A stretch of DNA of 64,000 nt, from NCBI GenBank assembly GCA_046329495.1, contig JAXLUO010000004.1, positions 217,145-281,144 on the forward strand. The letters run 5' to 3'. The notes beneath the pieces are model-generated. The model made no database searches and was not told the origin of the DNA. It saw only the letters and a program-made list of their open reading frames with translations. This stretch comes from Bog-950 sp046329495. Lineage in GTDB: Bacteria; Bacteroidota; Bacteroidia; Chitinophagales; LD1. Of the stretch, positions 58,673-64,000 are shown one piece after another. The number at the start of each line of letters is the position of its first letter. Position 1 is the first letter of the stretch. The translations under genes were made by a program, and so were the position numbers.

Positions 58673-61600
58673 ATGCGTACCATCTTCCGTATCCTGCCTG
58701 CGCTTTTACTCCTTTTTCTCGCAGCCTGTAGCAACAAGAATAAAGTAAACCTGCTTGACACAAATGCTAAGGACGAAGTGCCGGTGCTTGGCAACCTGCG
58801 CTTTACCTTCAGCAAAAACCTGGTGGCCGATTCCCTGCTAAGCCGGTGGGATTCGGTGGAATACATCCACTTCGACCCGCCCATCAAAGGGCGCTTCCGT
58901 TGGGAAAACCCGAACGAACTGGTTTTCTCGCCTGCAGTGGAGTTATTACCTGCCACCAGCTATAAAGCTACCATAACCCAAAACCTGCTGCGCTACCATA
59001 AAGAATGGTCGCTGGGCAAAGTAGAGGTTCAGCCCTTCCACACCCCGCAGCTTAAGCTGGATAACGCCCTCGGCATGTGGAATGTAGCCGAAGACAACAG
59101 CAACAATGCTTTTCCGCAGGTAGACCTTTACTTTAACTATAAAGTAGCCCCCGATAAACTGCGTAACCTGGTAAGCATTACCATCAACGGCGTGGCTAAA
59201 AACTTTAACCTTGTTACAAGCGAACCGAACGCTAAAATCTCCCTGGCTTTAACCGACGTGCCTTCCGAGGATAAGGACCTTACCGCAGTGGTTAAAATTG
59301 CGAAAGGCCTTGTTGCTGAACGCGGCAACACTCCGTTGGATCAAAACATCGAAACTACCTTTACTATCACCTCGCCCTTCAACCTTCAGGTGCTGAATCT
59401 GGAAGCTGACCACGATGGCACCCAGGGCTCGGTAAAGGTGTATACCAGCCAGGCGCTGCGAAGCACTACGCTTGAGGACTTTATTTCCATTACACCTTCG
59501 GTTAACTACAAGGCTGTTGCTACGGCCGATGGTTTGGTAATTACCTCCGATCAGTTCAATGTATCGGAAAGCTATACCCTTACCTTAAAAGAAGGCTTGA
59601 AAGGAAAGCTTGGTGGCACTTTAAAATCCGATTATGTAAGTTCTGTAGGCTTTGGTAAACTGGAGCCTTCTATCCACTTCGTTAACGAGAAAGGCACCTA
59701 CCTGAGCGCCAAGGGTAACCGCAATATCGAGATCCGCATTACATCGGTACCAAAGGTAAAAGTCATCATCAGCAAGATCTATGAAAACAACCTGCTCTCG
59801 GCTCAGCGCAATGGCTATTACCCGAGCGATAACACTTACTATGAGGACGAAGTGGGATACTCAGAAGACGGCGAATATTACGACGATAGCTACGGCTACA
59901 GTGAAGGCGTATTGGGCGATGTGATCTACGAAAAGGAGATTGAAACCAAAAACCTGCCACGCTATGGCAACAGCCGCCTGTTTAAATTCGACTTTGAAGA
60001 TAAGCTACCCGAATACAAAGGCATTTACCATGTTAAGATCCGCTCTACCGATGATTACTGGCTAAACGACAGCAAGTTTATTACCCTTAGCGACATGGGC
60101 TTAATTGGCAAGCAAAGCGGCGATAAGCTAATGGTGTTTGCCAACTCACTAAAGTCGGCGGAAGGCTTGAGCGGCGTTTCCGTTACAGCCTATGGTGCTA
60201 ACAACCAGATCATCGGCAGTGGTTCAACTAACAGCGATGGTGTGGCCGAGCTGATCCTTAAGCAGAAGGAATACAGCGGCTTTAAACCGGTTATGATTAC
60301 CGCCAAACTGGGCAACGATTTCAACTACCTGCCTTTTAATACTACACGTGTTGAAACCAGCCGTTTTGAAGTTGGTGGCAAGCGCAAAAACAGCACTAAC
60401 CTCGATGCTTTCCTGTATGCCGAACGCGATATGTATCGCCCCGGCGAAAAGATGAACCTGAGCGTTATACTCCGGAACTGGAACTGGGGTGTGCCCGGCG
60501 ATATTCCGCTTAAAATGAAAGTGCTGTTACCCAATGGCAAGGAACTTAAAAGCCTGATGAAGGTAGTAAACGACCAGGGCGGTGTAGAAATGCAGGTAGA
60601 CCTCTCTCCTTCCGCTATTACCGGCAGTTATACCTTCCAGGTGCTTACTTCTAACGACATCCTGTTAGGCACCAAAAACATACAGGTAGAAGAGTTTATG
60701 CCCGACCGTATTAAAGTAACCAATACGCTGGATAAGAAATCGCTGGCGCCCGGCGAAACGGCTACCTTGAACATAAATGCCATGAACTTCTTCGGTCCGC
60801 CGGCGGCTAACCGCAATTACGAGTTAGAGATTCAACTGAAAGAGAAATACTTCTCCCCTGATAAATACAACAAGTTCGATTTCTCCTTAGCCGACCGCAA
60901 TACCTACTACGAGAATGTAGAACGCCAGGGCACTACCGACGAAAATGGTAATGCCGTTGAAACCTATACTGTGCCCGATGAATACCGCAACCGTGGCATC
61001 TTGCAGGCCAGCTTCTTTACCACCGTGTTCGACGAAAGCGGCCGACCTGTAAATCGTAAATCGGATATTGACATCTACACCCAAAAAACCTTCTATGGTT
61101 TGGGCGATGATGGCTATTACTACCACCCGCTAAACCAAAGTATTCAGTTCCCCATTATAGCACTGGATAAGGACGAACACCCTGTTACTACCGCAGCACA
61201 CATTCAGGTTATTAAGCACGAATACAAAACCGTATTAAGCAAAGGATACGATTACTACCGCTATGTAAGTCAGCGCGAGGACAAGATTCTGGTAGACCAG
61301 AACATGAACGTAAGCGGCGATAACACCACCTTTAGCTATATACCACGCACACCGGGCGAATACGAAATACGGCTGAGCGCTCCTGGTGTAGATGCTTATG
61401 TGCGCAACTACTTCTATAGCTATGGCTATTACGGCGGTTACAGCGGCAGTAACTTCGAGGTAAACAACGAAGGCAACGTTGATATTGAGCTGGACAAGAA
61501 GAGCTACAACACCGGCGAAACAGCAAAGGTGCTATTCAAAACACCGTTCAATGGTAAACTGTTGGTTACAATCGAAAGCGATAAGGTGCTGGAATACCGT

Positions 61601-64000
61601 TACCTGAATGTAGAAAAGCGGGTAGCTAACTTAGACCTTGGCCTTACTACATCGCACCTGCCAAACGTGTATGTTACGGCCACGCTGATTAAACCACACG
61701 AGGAAAGCGACATACCGCTTACCGTGGCACATGGTTACCAGGCCATCAGCGTAGAGGAAAAAACGCGAAACATGAACGTGCAGATTACAGCCGATAAGAG
61801 TGTGCGCAGCCGTACCCATCAAAAAGTAAAAGTAAAGGCTTTGCCTAACAGCATGGTTACCCTGGCAGCGGTAGATGAAGGCATTCTGCAGATCAATGGT
61901 TATAAAACACCGGATCCTTACCACTACTTCTATGCCCAGCGGGCGCTCGATGTGCTTTCTTATGACCTATATCCGTTGTTGTTCCCCGAAATTAAAGGCA
62001 TGATCAGCAGCACAGGTGGCGACGGCTTTGACATGAGCAAACGCACCAACCCGATGCAGAACAAGCGTGTGAAGCTGGTATCGTACTGGAGCGGTATTAC
62101 CGAAACCAACGGCAGCGGCGAAGCAAGCTTCGAATTCGACATACCGCAATACAGTGGTCAGTTACGCTTAATGGCCGTGGCTTATAAGGACAATGCCTTT
62201 GGCAGCAACGAACTGAACATGACCGTTGCTGATCCTATTGTATTAAGCACCGCTTTGCCTCGTTTCCTTTCACCAAAGGATACCGTGTTGATGCCCGTTA
62301 CTGTTACCAATACTACCAAAAACACCACCAATGCCACCGCTACTGTTAAGGTAAGCGGTCCGCTGAAAGTGGTAGGCAGTGCTACACAAACCGTTTCACT
62401 GAAACCAAACAGCGAAGCACGCGTGAAGTTTAAGGTAGTAGCCGAACCGCGCATTGATGCAGGTAAGGTGTCGGTTGAAGTTAGCGCACTGAACGAGAAG
62501 TTCCTGGATGAAACGGATATAACCGTTCGCCCCGCAGCCAGCGTACAAAAGCGTACCGATGCGGGTCAACTACTTGCAGGCGGCACACAAAATATTGGAT
62601 TTGCTATGGATTACTTTATTCCATCCAGCACCAACTACCAGTTAGTGCTTAGCAAAAATCCGGCAGTGCAATTGGCCGATCAGATTTACCACCTCGTTGG
62701 CTACCCGTATGGCTGCACGGAACAAACAGTCAGCAAAGCCTTCCCTCAATTGTATTTCGGCGATTTAAGCGAGCTGATGAACATGAGCAAGGACATTAAA
62801 GCCAATGCCAACTACAATGTGCAGGAAGCTATCCGCAAAATACAGATGCGCCAATTGTATAACGGTGCCATTACCCTGTGGGATAACGAAACCACCGAAA
62901 ACTGGTGGGCCACTGTTTATGCCGCGCACTTTTTGCTGGAAGCTAAAAAGGCAGGCTTTGAGGTAGAAAAGAGCCTGTTGCCAAACATCTTCGAATACCT
63001 GAATGCCAAGCTTAAGAACCGCGAAACCGTTGAGTATTACTACTACACCAGCATAGTAGGCGGCACCCTGCAGCACCGCCGCATTGCTCCTAAGGAAGTA
63101 GCCTACTCGCTGTATGTGTTGGCCCTTGCCGGTAAACCGCAGGTAAGCACCATGAACTACTACAAGCAAAACGCCGAACAGCTTTCGCTGGATGGCCGTT
63201 ACCTGCTTTCTGCTGCCTTTGCCATTGCCGGCGATAAAGGCAAGTTTAAAGAACTGCTGCCAACCAGTTTTAGCGGCGAGTTTGCCAAAAAAGAAACCGG
63301 TGGCAGCTTTGCCAGCGACCTGCGCGACGAAGCCATTGCGCTTAACGCCATACTGGAAGTAGACCCGCAGAATCCGCAAATAGGCACCATGGCCCGCCAT
63401 GTATCGCAACTGCTGAAAGAACGTACCTACTTAAGCACACAGGAGCGCGCCTTTGGCTTTTTGGCCCTGGGCAAAATTGCCCGCCAGGCTAACAACAGCA
63501 ACATCAGTTGCACAGTTAAGGTTAACGGCAAGCAGGTAGCTACTTGCGATGGCAGCACCTTAAAGCTTACGGCCAAACAATTAGGCGGTAGTAATGTGCA
63601 ACTATCTGCAACCGGCAATGGTAAGATGTATTACTTCTGGGAAGCAGAAGGCATTAGTAAAGACGGCAGCTTTAAAGAAGAAGACAGCTACATTAAAGTG
63701 CGTAAGCGCTTCTTCGATCGTTATGGACATGTGCTTTCGGGTAATACCTTCCAGCAAAACGATTTGGTAATTGTGCAGTTAACGCTGGAGAAAGCTTACG
63801 AAGGCAATATCGAGAATATTGTAATAACAGATATGCTACCAGCCGGCTTCGAAATAGAAAACCCGCGCACCAAGGAGATACCGGGTATGGATTGGATAAA
63901 GAACGAGAACTCGCCTACCTACCTCGATATCCGCGATGACCGTATCAACCTGTTTGTGGATGCCTACAGCGCCACGCAAACGTATTACTATGCCGTGCGT
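58673..64000 (+). CDS. Bacterial alpha-2-macroglobulin lipoprotein, 3' end outside the window
   Basis: 1776 codons are open from ATG 58673 to the right edge with no stop, so the gene is cut there. The lipobox LFLAAC places the anchored Cys at residue 19. Macroglobulin beta-sandwich domains follow (NLRFTFSKNL, SYTLTLKEGL, FLYAERDMYRPGEKMNLSVI), then the bait-region neighbourhood and the thioester domain with GCTEQ at residues 1347-1351 (62711-62725), in which Cys and Gln form the reactive thioester that traps proteases. A Tyr/Asp/Glu-rich loop lies at about residues 381-412. As in E. coli YfhM it is thought to guard the periplasm while PBP1C, encoded divergently, repairs the wall. The remaining receptor-binding part is expected within about 100 residues beyond the edge. 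Confidence 0.93.
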   Translation, partial: MRTIFRILPALLLLFLAACSNKNKVNLLDTNAKDEVPVLGNLRFTFSKNLVADSLLSRWDSVEYIHFDPPIKGRFRWENPNELVFSPAVELLPATSYKATITQNLLRYHKEWSLGKVEVQPFHTPQLKLDNALGMWNVAEDNSNNAFPQVDLYFNYKVAPDKLRNLVSITINGVAKNFNLVTSEPNAKISLALTDVPSEDKDLTAVVKIAKGLVAERGNTPLDQNIETTFTITSPFNLQVLNLEADHDGTQGSVKVYTSQALRSTTLEDFISITPSVNYKAVATADGLVITSDQFNVSESYTLTLKEGLKGKLGGTLKSDYVSSVGFGKLEPSIHFVNEKGTYLSAKGNRNIEIRITSVPKVKVIISKIYENNLLSAQRNGYYPSDNTYYEDEVGYSEDGEYYDDSYGYSEGVLGDVIYEKEIETKNLPRYGNSRLFKFDFEDKLPEYKGIYHVKIRSTDDYWLNDSKFITLSDMGLIGKQSGDKLMVFANSLKSAEGLSGVSVTAYGANNQIIGSGSTNSDGVAELILKQKEYSGFKPVMITAKLGNDFNYLPFNTTRVETSRFEVGGKRKNSTNLDAFLYAERDMYRPGEKMNLSVILRNWNWGVPGDIPLKMKVLLPNGKELKSLMKVVNDQGGVEMQVDLSPSAITGSYTFQVLTSNDILLGTKNIQVEEFMPDRIKVTNTLDKKSLAPGETATLNINAMNFFGPPAANRNYELEIQLKEKYFSPDKYNKFDFSLADRNTYYENVERQGTTDENGNAVETYTVPDEYRNRGILQASFFTTVFDESGRPVNRKSDIDIYTQKTFYGLGDDGYYYHPLNQSIQFPIIALDKDEHPVTTAAHIQVIKHEYKTVLSKGYDYYRYVSQREDKILVDQNMNVSGDNTTFSYIPRTPGEYEIRLSAPGVDAYVRNYFYSYGYYGGYSGSNFEVNNEGNVDIELDKKSYNTGETAKVLFKTPFNGKLLVTIESDKVLEYRYLNVEKRVANLDLGLTTSHLPNVYVTATLIKPHEESDIPLTVAHGYQAISVEEKTRNMNVQITADKSVRSRTHQKVKVKALPNSMVTLAAVDEGILQINGYKTPDPYHYFYAQRALDVLSYDLYPLLFPEIKGMISSTGGDGFDMSKRTNPMQNKRVKLVSYWSGITETNGSGEASFEFDIPQYSGQLRLMAVAYKDNAFGSNELNMTVADPIVLSTALPRFLSPKDTVLMPVTVTNTTKNTTNATATVKVSGPLKVVGSATQTVSLKPNSEARVKFKVVAEPRIDAGKVSVEVSALNEKFLDETDITVRPAASVQKRTDAGQLLAGGTQNIGFAMDYFIPSSTNYQLVLSKNPAVQLADQIYHLVGYPYGCTEQTVSKAFPQLYFGDLSELMNMSKDIKANANYNVQEAIRKIQMRQLYNGAITLWDNETTENWWATVYAAHFLLEAKKAGFEVEKSLLPNIFEYLNAKLKNRETVEYYYYTSIVGGTLQHRRIAPKEVAYSLYVLALAGKPQVSTMNYYKQNAEQLSLDGRYLLSAAFAIAGDKGKFKELLPTSFSGEFAKKETGGSFASDLRDEAIALNAILEVDPQNPQIGTMARHVSQLLKERTYLSTQERAFGFLALGKIARQANNSNISCTVKVNGKQVATCDGSTLKLTAKQLGGSNVQLSATGNGKMYYFWEAEGISKDGSFKEEDSYIKVRKRFFDRYGHVLSGNTFQQNDLVIVQLTLEKAYEGNIENIVITDMLPAGFEIENPRTKEIPGMDWIKNENSPTYLDIRDDRINLFVDAYSATQTYYYAVR

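Overview
The window is a chromosomal stretch of a Bacteroidota bacterium, most likely a Chitinophagales or Sphingobacteriales-type free-living relative. The signs are surface proteins ending in gliding-motility-associated or type IX secretion (T9SS) sorting domains, SprB-type repeats, a carboxypeptidase-regulatory/TonB receptor, a long SecA with a Bacteroidota-style insertion, and promoters of the Bacteroidota form TTTG-n19-21-TAnnTTTG instead of the classical -35/-10. No tRNA, rRNA, CRISPR array, transposase or phage gene was seen.

Layout. 0-8.9 kb: tail of an EEP-family hydrolase, gyrA, a TPR protein, rpe, a TonB-dependent receptor and fmt, all rightward. 9.2-12.2 kb: a small ferredoxin-like-fold protein, corA, a GNAT-like protein and dapF, leftward. 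12.3-14.8 kb: an HtrA protease and a methyltransferase. 14.8-28.1 kb: two giant leftward genes for secreted modular surface proteins (1965 and 2349 residues), the first with a roughly 290-residue poly-glycine segment. 28.1-30.9 kb: gene-poor, with a two-copy interspersed repeat bracketing one secreted-protein gene, then a possible small RNA. 30.9-34.6 kb: a DUF2167 membrane protein, a small lipoprotein, der and era. 34.9-43.0 kb: an 1863-residue adhesin with 18 SprB repeats, fbp and a four-domain cadherin-like surface protein. 43.0-50.5 kb: dinB, purD, the secA-DUF1573-yajC run and a DinB/YfiT-fold protein. 50.6-54.6 kb: a Cys/Met-metabolism PLP enzyme, a TolB-like protein, a strong candidate non-coding RNA (about 53.06-53.30 kb), a PAP2 phosphatase and a methyltransferase. 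54.7-64 kb: glmM, then divergent pbpC and an alpha-2-macroglobulin lipoprotein that runs off the right edge.

How the genes fit together. Most single-copy genes are housekeeping: DNA topology, translation initiation, ribosome assembly GTPases, Sec export, purine, lysine/peptidoglycan and amino-sugar synthesis. Around them are envelope genes: four T9SS-type cargo proteins, which would leave the cytoplasm through the Sec machinery encoded at 45.9-50.0 kb and then cross the outer membrane through a T9SS not encoded here; a TonB receptor; several lipoproteins; and a PBP1C/alpha-2-macroglobulin pair thought to repair peptidoglycan and trap attacking proteases.

Most unusual items: a self-contained structured RNA locus at 53 kb; a second locus at 30.4 kb sharing its promoter and leader motif AGTTCTTTGA; an exact 690-bp super-repeat inside the 34.9 kb adhesin; the poly-glycine block; and the intergenic repeat pair flanking 29104-30009.
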